Origin: Hyphomicrobiaceae bacterium
GTDB lineage: Bacteria; Pseudomonadota; Alphaproteobacteria; Rhizobiales; Hyphomicrobiaceae
Length of the DNA stretch: 64,000 nucleotides
NCBI GenBank assembly: GCA_021775735.1
Contig: JAJFHG010000041.1
Span: 62,001-126,000 of the forward strand
Reading direction: 5' to 3'
Numbering within the stretch: position 1 is the first letter of the stretch; every line of letters begins with the position of its first letter. Of this stretch, positions 43,107 to 55,160 are shown piece by piece. A program made the position numbers and the translations under genes. The notes beneath the pieces are model-generated. The model was not told where the DNA came from. It did not search any database and worked only from the letters and a program-made list of their open reading frames with translations.

Positions 43107-45890
43107 ATGGCTGGCAAGATCAAGTTTGAACTCGATGGCAAGACTGTCGAAGCCAACGCAGACGAAACCATCTGGCAGGTGGCGCAGCGCGAAGGCACCA
43201 AGATCCCGCATTTGTGCTGGCTGCCAGAACCAGACTATCGCGCTGATGGCAACTGCCGCGCGTGCATGGTCGAAATTGAAGGCGAGCGCGTGCTTGCTGC
43301 CTCTTGCCAACGCAAGGTCTCCGACGGCCTTAAAGTCAAAACCGCCAGCGAACGCGCTAAAAAATCGCGCGAACTGGTTTTTGAACTTTTGATAGCTGAC
43401 CAGCCAAAAAAAGAAACGTCTCACGATCCCAAATCTAAGTTTTGGAACTGGGTCGATGACATGGGGATCGCCACAACCAGCCGGTATCCTCAAAGTGATC
43501 AACCAGCAATGGACGTGTCGCACCCAGCCATCTCGGTCAACCTGGATGCCTGCATCAACTGTGGTCTGTGCGTCAGAGCATGCCGTGAGGTGCAACACAA
43601 CGACGTTATAGGCATGGCATATCGTGGTCACGGCTCTAAAGTTATTTTCGACTTTGACCAGGACATGGGCGCATCCACATGTGTTGCGTGTGGTGAATGT
43701 GTCCAGGCGTGCCCGACCGGCGCATTGATGGAATCAAGCCTCCTCGACACTACGACGGGTGAGCGCGTCAACTACGAAGAAAAATCTGTCGATACCTTGT
43801 GCCCATATTGTGGTGTTGGCTGCCAAACCACAGCCCACGTCAAAGACAACAAAATCCTTTACGTTGATGGTCGCGATGGTCCATCCAATCGCAATCGATT
43901 GTGTGTAAAAGGGCGCTTTGGCTTCGACTATATTCATCATGAAGATCGTCTGACCAAACCGCTGATCCGTCGTGACGATGCACCCAAACGGGGTGATTTA
44001 CAGGTCACCCCAGAAAGCCCGGGAGAAATCTTCCGCGAAGCGAGCTGGGAAGAAGCGCTCGAGGTTGCAACAGGCGGCCTCAAAACCATTATTGATCGCG
44101 ATGGCGGACAAGCTCTTGCCGGATTTGGCTCCGCCAAATGCTCCAATGAAGAAGCCTATCTTTTCCAAAAACTTATTCGACAAGGCTTTGGTACAAATAA
44201 CGTCGACCATTGCACGCGTCTTTGCCATGCCTCGTCCGTTGCCGCCCTCATGGAAGGGCTGAACTCGGGCGCTGTTACAGCACCATTCATGGCTGCCAAG
44301 GACGCCGATTGCATTATTGTGATTGGTGCCCGACCGTCAGAAAACCATCCGGTTGCTGCAACATTCCTGCGTGAAGCGGCAAAACGCGGCGCGGATCTTA
44401 TCATCATCGACCCGCGTGGACGCTTCCAGGGCACACAACGCTACGCCACCCATGCTTTGCAGTTCAAGGCCGGGACCGACGTCGCACTCTTAAACGCTAT
44501 GTTGCACACGATCATTGATGAAAACCTTTATGACAAACAATATGTGCAGGCCAATACAGAGGGTTTTGAACAACTCAAAAAGAAGGTCAAGGATTACCCG
44601 CCTGAAAAGATGGAAGCAATTTGCGGCATCAAGGCTGAAAAAATCCGCGATGTGGCGCGCATATACGCAAAAGCAAACGCCTCTCTCATCTTCTGGGGCA
44701 TGGGTATCAGCCAACATGTCCATGGCACCGATAATTCACGGTGCTTGATTGCGCTAGCTCTTTCAACCGGTCACATCGGCCGTCCTGGCACCGGACTGCA
44801 TCCCCTTCGTGGACAAAACAATGTGCAAGGCGCATCTGATGCCGGGCTAATTCCAATGGTCTATCCCGATTACATCTCAGTCGAGGACAAAACGACCCGT
44901 GATTTCTATGAGGAATTGTGGGGCCGTAAACTTGACGCCAAACCAGGGCTTACTGTTGTTGAAATTATAAAAGCTATTCACGCTGGCTCGATCAAGGGCA
45001 TGTATGTTCAGGGCGAAAACCCAGCCATGTCAGACCCTGACGCGGCCCATGCGCGTGAAGCGCTGGCAAAACTCGAACACCTCGTCGTTCAAGACATCTT
45101 CTTAACGGAGACCGCCTGGCACGCCGATGTCGTGTTGCCAGCTTCTGCTCACGCAGAAAAATGGGGCACGTTTACCAATACCAATCGACAGGTTCAGATG
45201 GCACGACCAGTGCTCGACCCACCAGGAGATGCGCGCCAAGACTGGCAGCTGATCAAAGACATTGCCAATGGCATTGGGTTGGATTGGACCTATACCCACC
45301 CAAGTGACGTGTTCAATGAAATGGCGAAGTGCATGCCTTCGCTTAATAACATCACATGGGATCGCGTTGATCGCGAGCATTCGGTTACCTATCCGTGCGA
45401 TTCACCGGATCAACCTGGCAATGAAATTATCTTTGGTGATGGGTTCCCAACCAAATCGGGGCGCGCGCGTATTGTGCCCGCCGATGTATCACCACCCGCT
45501 GAAGTGCCGGATGAAGAATTCCCATTGATCCTAACGACGGGCCGCCTACTCGAGCACTGGCATACTGGTTCCATGTCCCGGCGCGCCAATAGTCTGGATG
45601 ACCTTGAGCCAGAAGCGATCGTCTCGGTCAATCGCCGCGATGTAGAACGGTTTAAGCTCAAGCCCGGCGAGTTCGTGCGCGTTGTGACACGTCGTGGTGA
45701 GATTACATTGAAGGTCCGTCAGGACCGCGAAGTTGCCGAAGGTATGATCTTCATTCCATTCTGCTTTGCAGAAGCAGCAGCCAATATTCTGACCAACCCT
45801 CAACTTGATCCGATGGGCAAAATTCCTGAATTTAAATTCTGCGCAGCACGCCTGGAGCCCCAAGACAGCCATGCCGTTGCCGCTGAATAA
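43107..45890 (+). CDS. NAD-dependent formate dehydrogenase alpha subunit, Mo/W-bis-MGD type
   Basis: A 927-residue catalytic subunit. N-terminal [2Fe-2S] ferredoxin domain: C37, C50, C53, C67. Two [4Fe-4S] clusters of ferredoxin type: CINCGLCVRAC (149-159) and CVACGECVQAC (192-202). The bis-MGD domain starts with LCPYCGVGC (C232, C235, C239, plus C266). The metal ligand is C373 in NNVDHCTRLCHASS, aligned to the Sec of E. coli FdhF, so this is a Cys enzyme, with His374 beside it. M. extorquens FDH1, the likely orthologue, uses tungsten; metal identity here is inferred. It forms the last step of C1 oxidation. No fdhD or cofactor gene follows. Confidence 0.95.
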   Translation: MAGKIKFELDGKTVEANADETIWQVAQREGTKIPHLCWLPEPDYRADGNCRACMVEIEGERVLAASCQRKVSDGLKVKTASERAKKSRELVFELLIADQPKKETSHDPKSKFWNWVDDMGIATTSRYPQSDQPAMDVSHPAISVNLDACINCGLCVRACREVQHNDVIGMAYRGHGSKVIFDFDQDMGASTCVACGECVQACPTGALMESSLLDTTTGERVNYEEKSVDTLCPYCGVGCQTTAHVKDNKILYVDGRDGPSNRNRLCVKGRFGFDYIHHEDRLTKPLIRRDDAPKRGDLQVTPESPGEIFREASWEEALEVATGGLKTIIDRDGGQALAGFGSAKCSNEEAYLFQKLIRQGFGTNNVDHCTRLCHASSVAALMEGLNSGAVTAPFMAAKDADCIIVIGARPSENHPVAATFLREAAKRGADLIIIDPRGRFQGTQRYATHALQFKAGTDVALLNAMLHTIIDENLYDKQYVQANTEGFEQLKKKVKDYPPEKMEAICGIKAEKIRDVARIYAKANASLIFWGMGISQHVHGTDNSRCLIALALSTGHIGRPGTGLHPLRGQNNVQGASDAGLIPMVYPDYISVEDKTTRDFYEELWGRKLDAKPGLTVVEIIKAIHAGSIKGMYVQGENPAMSDPDAAHAREALAKLEHLVVQDIFLTETAWHADVVLPASAHAEKWGTFTNTNRQVQMARPVLDPPGDARQDWQLIKDIANGIGLDWTYTHPSDVFNEMAKCMPSLNNITWDRVDREHSVTYPCDSPDQPGNEIIFGDGFPTKSGRARIVPADVSPPAEVPDEEFPLILTTGRLLEHWHTGSMSRRANSLDDLEPEAIVSVNRRDVERFKLKPGEFVRVVTRRGEITLKVRQDREVAEGMIFIPFCFAEAAANILTNPQLDPMGKIPEFKFCAARLEPQDSHAVAAE

Positions 45891-45975
45891 TTTGGCCATG
45901 ATGGTGGGCTAAAGCAATGCCAATGCTGTAAAAGGTGGTCTTCATCCTGACCCGCCAGGCCAAAACCATCCTTAA

Positions 45976-46515
45976 ATGGGCTTGCCCATGAAGACACAAA
46001 ATCCACTCGGGACAAACATCCCTGACGCCGCAAACGACATCGTTGATGGCCGTCAATCTGACACCGCGCTGGAATTGCAGCGCGGTGTGGTCCGTGTTTT
46101 GGCACAGCACGCGCTATCCAGTGTTTGTGAATTACCGCTGCCAAATGGACGCCGTGCAGACATCGTTGCGATCACAGAAAAAGGTGATATTTGGATTGTC
46201 GAAATCAAATCCAGCGTGGCGGACTTTCAGTCCGATCAAAAATGGCCGGATTACAGTGCCTATTGCGATGCGCTGTTTTTTGCCGTTAAACCAGACTTTC
46301 CGATCAATATTCTCCCCGCCAAGACAGGGCTGATTGTAGCCGACAACTATGGTGGTGAACTGATCCGCAAACCAGACATTGATCGCCTCACACCAGCGCG
46401 GCGCAAGACCATAACACTACGCTTTGCCCACGCTGCCGCGCGTCGACTTTCGGACGCCACCGAACCAAGCCTCAGACGCAAGGTCTGGCAAGGACGACGC
46501 GAACCGCCCAGCTAA
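45976..46515 (+). CDS. mmcB: MmcB family DNA repair protein
   Basis: A 179-residue protein of the PD-(D/E)XK-like MmcB family, named in Caulobacter for mitomycin C response. Visible blocks are CELPLPNGRRADIVAI with the family's acidic residue, IWIVEIKSSVADFQSDQKW (E-x-K core of the nuclease fold), and CDALFFAVKPDFP. The nuclease activity is predicted from the fold and not proven here. ATG 45976 and ATG 45988 are both in frame; I keep the first. It lies 85 bp after the formate dehydrogenase on the same strand but is functionally unrelated. Confidence 0.9.
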   Translation: MGLPMKTQNPLGTNIPDAANDIVDGRQSDTALELQRGVVRVLAQHALSSVCELPLPNGRRADIVAITEKGDIWIVEIKSSVADFQSDQKWPDYSAYCDALFFAVKPDFPINILPAKTGLIVADNYGGELIRKPDIDRLTPARRKTITLRFAHAAARRLSDATEPSLRRKVWQGRREPPS

Positions 46516-46667
46516 GGCCGTTGTATAAGGTTGAAAAGAGCACCCGGGCGACCGCCGCAAGACAGGTCACGCGGACAAAATTGAAGCGAAGGCTAACGCA
46601 ATTAGTCCCCTTGCGTTTAGGCTCACTCATGTTGTCACGCGCTCAGATCACATATGCGCCGCACATT

Positions 46668-47231
46668 TTACTTTGGCGCACGCTTTGCGAGAATCCGTTG
46701 CAGTGTTCTGCGGTGCATATTCAGCCTACGGGCCGTCTCAGAAACGTTACGATTGCACAACTCGTAAACACGTTGAATGTGTTCCCAGCGCACACGGTCT
46801 GCCGACATTGGATTTTCTGGCGGTGGTGCTTTTGTATTTGGCGGAGCTAAAAGAGCATCCGTGACATCATCTGCATCCGCAGGTTTTGGCAGATAATCAA
46901 TCGCACCGAGTTTGACGGCTGACACAGCGGTTGCGATATTGCCGTAGCCAGTGAGCACAATGACGCGCGAGTCTGCGCGTGAACGCGTTAACTCAGCTAA
47001 CACATCAAGGCCATTACCATCTTCCAAGCGCATGTCCACAACGGCAAATGCCGGTGGCTGTTGGCGGATCAAATCAATGCCCTCGGAAACTGAGTGGGCA
47101 CTACGCACCTCAAATCCGCGTTGCTCCATGGCACGCGACAAACGTTGCAAAAAGGGGCGGTCGTCATCAACGATAATCAGGGACCGATCTTCGGGCAATT
47201 CGTCTGGTTGAAATGACAGGTCTTCCGTCAC
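46668..47231 (-). CDS. regA: RegA/ActR/PrrA-type response regulator
   Basis: A 187-residue response regulator. The receiver domain has SLIIVDDDRPFL (acidic pocket), the phosphorylation site D66 in FAVVDMRLEDG, and the conserved Lys in YLPKPAD. A proline-rich linker leads to a Fis-type helix-turn-helix (VCELCNRNVSETARRLNMHRRTL, abbreviated to its core ETARRLNMHRR), typical of the RegA/ActR/PrrA family. GTG 47231 follows GGAGAG by 7 bases, so I prefer it to ATG 47294. The partner kinase follows upstream at 47327 on the same strand. Targets in other alphaproteobacteria include respiratory, carbon and nitrogen fixation genes. Confidence 0.94.
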   Translation of the reverse strand: MTEDLSFQPDELPEDRSLIIVDDDRPFLQRLSRAMEQRGFEVRSAHSVSEGIDLIRQQPPAFAVVDMRLEDGNGLDVLAELTRSRADSRVIVLTGYGNIATAVSAVKLGAIDYLPKPADADDVTDALLAPPNTKAPPPENPMSADRVRWEHIQRVYELCNRNVSETARRLNMHRRTLQRILAKRAPK

Positions 47232-47326
47232 GATACATCTCTCCTTCAGTGAAGGCGCGAGTATAGAACCCTGAGGCGGCGTTCGCCTAGTCAAGATTTG
47301 GCAAAAACACTAAGAATTTTAAAGCT

Positions 47327-48766
47327 CTAGGTCCGTTTGTCGGTTAACACAGCAAGACTTTGAGCAAATCTGGAAAAGCTCGTCTCGCGCTTAGATTCAA
47401 AAGCGCGCCGGGGCCAAATTATACGTACCCGAGCGCCAGTATTTGGTTGTGCCCTGTTTTCAAAGCTTAATCTTGCCCCGGATCGCTCAAGCAAGGTCTT
47501 CGCGATGAAGAAGCCAAGACCCAAACCACCAGTTTTTTTACCATGCTGGTGCTTGCCTGCGTCCGGTCTGGAGGTCACATAAGGCTCGCCCAAAATCTCG
47601 ATAATCTCAGGGCGAAAGCCCGGGCCATCGTCGACAACTTGTAGCTCCACCTCATTTTCATCCCAACTGGCCGTCACATCAACTTTGGATTTAGCGAAGT
47701 CAGTGGCATTTTCTATAATATTGCCGAGGCCATAAAGAACACCGGGGCGGCGAACGCCAAGCGGCTCACTGACACCCTCGCCTTTTGCTGACGGGCGGGC
47801 TGCGGCTGACACAACTATGGAAATCACACCATTCTTGTAGGGCGCAACACCCTCTGACAAAAGGGCCTGCACCGTGAACGAGCCATGCAGGGGATCTTCA
47901 TCTTCCGGCGAGCGTTGGGTTAGTTTTTGCAGAATTTCCCGACACCGCTGCGCCTGCGTACGCAGCAACGTAATATCTTCATGATGGGCACTGTCCTTCG
48001 AGATACCCCGTTCTAGCTCTTTGGTTACCAGAACGATGGTTGAAAGCGGCGTACCAAGCTCATGCGCTGCTGCAGCGGCCAACCCATCTAAGGCGTGCAA
48101 CTTTTGCTCCCGCGCCAACACAAGCTCTGTAGTCGCAAGCGCTGTTGACATTTGAGACGTTTCTTTCGTGATACGCCAAGCATAAATAGCTAGAAAAGCC
48201 ATACACGCCGTTACGGCAGCAAAGTAGCCCAGCTTGTAAAGGAACGGCAAAGTTGGTGCCTGACTGGCGCCCCAAGGCAGGGGCATTGCGAAGAATATCA
48301 AGACCATCGTGACCAGCAACGCCAAGCCACCTAGAAAAAGAGTATTGCGCAATGTCAGTGTCGCGGCAGAAACCGTTACCGGTGCAACCAGCAACATGGC
48401 AAATGGGTTATCAACGCCACCCGTTAGATACAGCAACGCACCCAGTTGCAGCACGTCATATATCAGCAAGCCAATCGCAAACGTATTCGATAACCGGAAC
48501 CGCGCGGGAAAACGAATAGACAGATAGATGTTCAGCCACGCCGACATTGCAATGAGCAATAACGCCGGCCCGATGGGCATATCAAAGCCAAGACCCAGGG
48601 TAACGATAGCAACAGCGAGGCTTTGTCCGATGACAGCAAGCCACCTAATTCGCACGATGGTGCCAAGCTTCAGTCGGCTTTTTGACGCTGCAATTCGGTT
48701 TGACTGAGATCCTGCATTGGATGGCATAGTGACGCGATACCTCGATAGCCTCGCTCTATTCATCAT
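47327..48766 (-). CDS. regB: RegB/ActS/PrrB-type redox sensor kinase
   Basis: A 479-residue membrane histidine kinase with about six helices between residues 42 and 200. The quinone-sensing heptapeptide GGVDNPF is at residues 116-122, the phosphorylated histidine is H235 in AHELGTP, and the redox cysteine is C275 in QAQRCREILQKL. The ATPase domain has NIIENATDFAKS (N box) and DDGPGF plus GGLGLGFFIAKTL. It phosphorylates the RegA partner in response to the redox state of the quinone pool. The gene is 95 bp upstream of regA and divergent from the SCO protein at 48891. Confidence 0.94.
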   Translation of the reverse strand: MMNRARLSRYRVTMPSNAGSQSNRIAASKSRLKLGTIVRIRWLAVIGQSLAVAIVTLGLGFDMPIGPALLLIAMSAWLNIYLSIRFPARFRLSNTFAIGLLIYDVLQLGALLYLTGGVDNPFAMLLVAPVTVSAATLTLRNTLFLGGLALLVTMVLIFFAMPLPWGASQAPTLPFLYKLGYFAAVTACMAFLAIYAWRITKETSQMSTALATTELVLAREQKLHALDGLAAAAAHELGTPLSTIVLVTKELERGISKDSAHHEDITLLRTQAQRCREILQKLTQRSPEDEDPLHGSFTVQALLSEGVAPYKNGVISIVVSAAARPSAKGEGVSEPLGVRRPGVLYGLGNIIENATDFAKSKVDVTASWDENEVELQVVDDGPGFRPEIIEILGEPYVTSRPDAGKHQHGKKTGGLGLGFFIAKTLLERSGARLSFENRAQPNTGARVRIIWPRRAFESKRETSFSRFAQSLAVLTDKRT

Positions 48767-48890
48767 GACGGGCTAATGATGAGCTTGCTGGCTCGTAGCG
48801 GACGTTGCATACCATGCCGGATGGGGATGCAAAAGATATGTACCTCCAAAATCTTCATTACCTGCACAAAGATCTCAGAAAGGTTACGAC

Positions 48891-49502
48891 ATGCGCCCTA
48901 GATTAATTTTGTTAGTTGTACTTGGCGCAATCGCCGGCGGGTTTGCTGCTTTGCTTTTCATGAATTCTATCGGCTCGTTTGTCTCACCGGCTGGGCAACA
49001 AAATACAACAGGCAAAGCACTGATCGGTGGCCCCTTCTCTTTGGTTAATCATGAAGGCAAGCGCGTAACCGACAAAGATTTTCACGGCAAAAAAATGCTG
49101 ATCTATTTTGGCTTCACGCATTGCCCAGACATTTGCCCCGGTAGCTTGCAAGTTATTTCAGCCGCGCTCGATACGTTGGGCTCTGCGGCAGATAATGTTA
49201 CGCCGGTTTTTATTACGGTTGACCCAGAACGCGACACGCCAAAGTTATTGGCCGATTATGTTGCCAGCTTCCATCCACGTTTGGTCGGCTTGACCGGCAA
49301 CAAGGAAGAAGTCGATACCGTCGTCAAAAAAACATTCCGCGTTTACGCCAAAAAGGTCAAAGACTCCAACCAGCCCAACAGCTACACGATGGATCACGCC
49401 TCGCTGATTTATCTGATGGATGAAAACGGGAAGTTTGTTCACTACTTCGGCCACCCAACATCCGCCGATAAGCTTGTTGAGCAGTTACGCCCATATCTAT
49501 GA
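48891..49502 (+). CDS. senC: SCO1/SenC/PrrC family copper chaperone
   Basis: A 203-residue SCO protein, needed for CuA insertion in cytochrome oxidase and often linked to RegB/RegA. An N-terminal membrane helix (residues 5-24) anchors a thioredoxin-like domain facing the periplasm. The copper site is FGFTHCPDICPGSLQ (C78, C82) with H167-area TMDHASLIYLMD. AAAGG precedes the ATG. In Rhodobacter the order is prrB-prrC-prrA; here the SCO gene is divergent from regB, which suggests shared control over the 124-bp intergenic region. Confidence 0.93.
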   Translation: MRPRLILLVVLGAIAGGFAALLFMNSIGSFVSPAGQQNTTGKALIGGPFSLVNHEGKRVTDKDFHGKKMLIYFGFTHCPDICPGSLQVISAALDTLGSAADNVTPVFITVDPERDTPKLLADYVASFHPRLVGLTGNKEEVDTVVKKTFRVYAKKVKDSNQPNSYTMDHASLIYLMDENGKFVHYFGHPTSADKLVEQLRPYL

Positions 49503-49772
49503 TGCGGTGCGCACTTTTGCGCTGCAGCATTATGTGGCCAATGGGAGACCCCTACGCTGCCAAAGTTTTACACCAACAATCTACCAGCAGAGATGCTTAG
49601 GTAGATGGTGCGAATCGGTACATGGTCCCGTCGTCAACAAAGACTCGCAAGTTATGCCCATTATGCACTGATTTTTTGCAGGCGCACGGCCGCAGAAAAT
49701 TTAGCGCGTGCAACAATACCACGCGCAAATCAGTTAAGCGTTGATCTTCATGATCAAAGGGAGCCGTCGATC

Positions 49773-51314
49773 TTGCTTTATCAATGGTATGAACTAGGTC
49801 ACGCTGCTGTGCGCCCTGCGCGCGCTGCAGCAGGCACATATCACACCCTTCTCACGCATCCGTTTAACCCGCTTGCACATTCGCAATTGGGGCAACATGC
49901 AGCCGCAGTCTGCGAAGTTTTTGAACGCACAACCCGGCGTTACGAGAAACCAGAATTTGGCATTTCAGAAATTGAAATCGATGGTGAGCAAGTCGCGGTG
50001 ACAGAAAACGTCGTCTGGCAAAAACCATTTTGTCGGCTCATACATTTCCAACGTGATCTGCCACAAAGCGCTACCGACAGGGACCCACGCGTGCTTCTCG
50101 TCGCGCCAATGTCTGGACACTTTGCGACGCTGTTGCGCGGGACTGTAGAAACGCTACTGCCCAATCACGATGTCTATATTACCGATTGGGTGGATGCACG
50201 CAGCGTACCCATGCAAGACGGCAGCTTCGATCTGGATGATTATATCGATTACATCATCGACATCATGCATCACCTCAATGGTGATGCACACCTGATTGGC
50301 GTCTGCCAACCTTCAGTGCCAGTTTTGGCTGCTGTCGCCAACCTGGAGGCTGACAATGATCCAGATGTGCCATGGAGCATGACGCTCATTGGTGGGCCTA
50401 TTGACACCAGGATCAACCCGACAGCCGTCAACAAAGTTGCAGAAAAGCGCACGCTTGACTGGTTCCGCAATACCGTCATCTCGCACGTGCCTTGGCCATT
50501 GCCGGGTACTGGACGCCCGGTTTACCCCGGCTTTACTCAACTTTCTGGATTCATGTCGATGAATTTAGATCGCCATACCCGGGCCCATCATGAGTTTTTC
50601 GATCATCTCGTCGAGGGTGATGGCGATTCAGCGGAGAAACATCGCACATTTTATGATGAATACTTGGCCGTGATGGATCTCACTGCCGAATTCTATCTGC
50701 AAACAATCGACACCGTTTTCATCCGCCACGCATTACCGCAAGGTGAGATGCATCATCGCGGCAAAATTGTTGACCCAAGCAAAATTCAGCGCGTCGCCCT
50801 GATGACAATCGAAGGCGAGAAGGACGACATCACTGGTATTGGCCAATGCAGTGCCGCCCATAGCCTATGCCCTAATCTGCCAGCGCGCAGCCAACACGCA
50901 TATGTAGCACCAGGCGTTGGTCACTATGGCTTGTTCAACGGCACAAAATTCCGCACCAACATTGCCCCGCGCATTGCTCAGTTTGTACGCAGTCACGATC
51001 CGAAATGGGATGAGTCGAGCTGGGCTTTGCTCAAAAAGTTCAAAAGGCAAAAAACGTCGGCGAAGACTGAAGCCCTGACACCTGCAAATGACACCGAAAG
51101 GCTGGCAAGCAACGAAACTGGGGGAAGCCGCAGTACGTCTGCCACGCCAGCAACAAAAGAGTTTGTTGATGATACGCCCCTGCAGACCGTCATGAAGTTG
51201 TGGCATATCTCAAATGACACAATGTTCAAAAGCGCCATGCGGATGTACACGCAAACATCTTCAACCCCTGGCGTACAGAAAAAAACAAAGATAAAGAAAG
51301 TCAGCCGCACGTGA
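49773..51314 (+). CDS. phaZ: Intracellular polyhydroxyalkanoate depolymerase
   Basis: A 513-residue alpha/beta hydrolase fold PHA depolymerase. TTG 49773 gives the family N terminus LYQWYELGHAAVRPARAA and has AAGGGAG about 8 bases upstream; an upstream frame to 49605 lacks that support. The catalytic nucleophile is C178 in LIGVCQPSVPVLAA, the Cys-type lipase box of PhaZ1. Later motifs include LTLIGGPIDTRINPTAVN-type and FMSMNLDRH near residue 260 and the VGHYGLFNG histidine. A C-terminal tail of about 90 residues beyond the usual length is Thr/Ser/Lys-rich and may be disordered. It degrades stored polyester granules. Confidence 0.9.
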   Translation: MLYQWYELGHAAVRPARAAAGTYHTLLTHPFNPLAHSQLGQHAAAVCEVFERTTRRYEKPEFGISEIEIDGEQVAVTENVVWQKPFCRLIHFQRDLPQSATDRDPRVLLVAPMSGHFATLLRGTVETLLPNHDVYITDWVDARSVPMQDGSFDLDDYIDYIIDIMHHLNGDAHLIGVCQPSVPVLAAVANLEADNDPDVPWSMTLIGGPIDTRINPTAVNKVAEKRTLDWFRNTVISHVPWPLPGTGRPVYPGFTQLSGFMSMNLDRHTRAHHEFFDHLVEGDGDSAEKHRTFYDEYLAVMDLTAEFYLQTIDTVFIRHALPQGEMHHRGKIVDPSKIQRVALMTIEGEKDDITGIGQCSAAHSLCPNLPARSQHAYVAPGVGHYGLFNGTKFRTNIAPRIAQFVRSHDPKWDESSWALLKKFKRQKTSAKTEALTPANDTERLASNETGGSRSTSATPATKEFVDDTPLQTVMKLWHISNDTMFKSAMRMYTQTSSTPGVQKKTKIKKVSRT

Positions 51315-52114
51315 TCACGACCGAACCCCTTGTTTCATTGTTCTCTGCCCGGCCCAAGACCGAGCAAGATCTTGTTGCAAGTGACTTGGATGCCATCGCG
51401 GCCCACTTTCAATCCACGCAAAATGCCAGTCTTGAGTTACGCCGCCATCCACGCGCACGTAATCTGACGCTCAGAGTAAACGCTGCGACCCGCAAAATCG
51501 TAGCGACTATTCCCAAACGCGCCAGCCGCCGAGAAGCAGCTGGATTGATCCTTGCCCATTACGCCTGGATTACAGAACGCCTTTTGAAAGCGCCTCAAGT
51601 GATGGCGTTCATTGATGGCACAGAGATTCCCTTTCGCGGCAGGCCACATCGCATCTGCTTCCGCGCACAAACACGTGGACGTGGTGTTGTTGCACAAATC
51701 GAGGGAGAGACTGGATCTGAGCTCCACGTTGCGGGCAGACCCGAGTATTGCCCGCGCCGATTGAAGGATTGGCTTGTACGGACAGCGAAAACAGATCTCG
51801 AAGAACGCACGAAGCGTCACGCATCGACACTTGGTGTTACTTATCGTCGGATAAGTGTGCGCGACCAATCAAGTCGCTGGGGCTCGTGCTCTTCGACGGG
51901 AACGCTTTCGTTTTCTTGGCGCCTTATCCTGGCGCCGCCGGAGATTCTCGATTATGTGGCCGCCCACGAAGTCGCCCACCTCAAAGAGATGAATCACAGC
52001 CCGGCATTTTGGAGTATCGTGTCAGAGCTTTGCCCGGACTTTAAAGCTGCCGAACACTGGTTGACCAACGAGGGACCAGACCTGCATCGCTATTGCCCAA
52101 CACATTTGATGTGA
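51311..52114 (+). CDS. YgjP/SprT-like metallopeptidase (M48-like, DUF45)
   Basis: A 267-residue protein with the zinc protease motif HEVAHLKEMNHSPAFW (HExxH) near residue 225, and the family blocks RWGSCSSTGTLSFSWRLILAPPEILDYV. The start GTG 51311 overlaps the depolymerase stop by 4 bases, so translation is probably coupled. Substrates of this group are not known. The N-terminal part carries RRHPRARNLTLRV, the usual YgjP-type lead. Co-translation with phaZ does not by itself imply a shared role. Confidence 0.88.
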   Translation: MITTEPLVSLFSARPKTEQDLVASDLDAIAAHFQSTQNASLELRRHPRARNLTLRVNAATRKIVATIPKRASRREAAGLILAHYAWITERLLKAPQVMAFIDGTEIPFRGRPHRICFRAQTRGRGVVAQIEGETGSELHVAGRPEYCPRRLKDWLVRTAKTDLEERTKRHASTLGVTYRRISVRDQSSRWGSCSSTGTLSFSWRLILAPPEILDYVAAHEVAHLKEMNHSPAFWSIVSELCPDFKAAEHWLTNEGPDLHRYCPTHLM

Positions 52115-52164
52115 TCAAACATCAAACGGCACACACACCTTCAAGTTTTGAACGCGCGTGCCCG

Positions 52165-52464
52165 TTATCTCGACAAGACACTGTATATGTAGGCGCCAAG
52201 ACCCATGGTGAGCGCAATCGCAACACGCGCGGCGATCACAAACGCCATGAACAGCAATTGCCGCTCTTCTAACAAGAGTTCTAGCCAGATATTGTAATGA
52301 GGGGCCAACCCGCGCGATGTAATGAACATCTTTAACTGACGCGCCCAACCGAGCATGTCAGACAATAGCTCGGGATTGTTGTAGCCGACAAACGCCAACA
52401 AAATGGCACCAAGGATCAACGAGAAGAAGATGGTACCCGTCGCGAGAAGTAGTCTTATCAACAT
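52165..52464 (-). CDS. Small two-helix membrane protein
   Basis: A 99-residue protein of unknown function with two hydrophobic helices, at about residues 5-25 and 70-95, separated by a hydrophilic segment (LLSDMLGWARQLKMFITSRG). GGAG about 8 bases before the ATG supports it. It lies between the metallopeptidase and gyrB. I recognise no family. Confidence 0.7.
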   Translation of the reverse strand: MLIRLLLATGTIFFSLILGAILLAFVGYNNPELLSDMLGWARQLKMFITSRGLAPHYNIWLELLLEERQLLFMAFVIAARVAIALTMGLGAYIYSVLSR

Positions 52465-52556
52465 GATCGGCTCCGTTCCCCCGGCTTAACACACACCGCC
52501 CAATAGTGGCTTAGGTGCACTATAGCATGCCAGCTTAAACGGGCTTTGGCGTTAGA

Positions 52557-55106
<2,550 letters not shown>

Positions 55107-55160
55107 TCATCTTTAGTATCAATGAGTTACTGCGTCGTCACAGAGGCACTGTCTTGATGC

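Noticed and set aside
44328-44360. Possible in-frame selenocysteine (TGA) in the formate dehydrogenase
   Set aside because: The active-site position is a Cys codon within an uninterrupted frame, so no recoding is needed.
46513-46530. GGCCGTTGTATAAGG at about 46515 and again near 61331
   Set aside because: A 15-base identity between two sites is expected by chance once or twice in 64 kb, and the flanks do not match.
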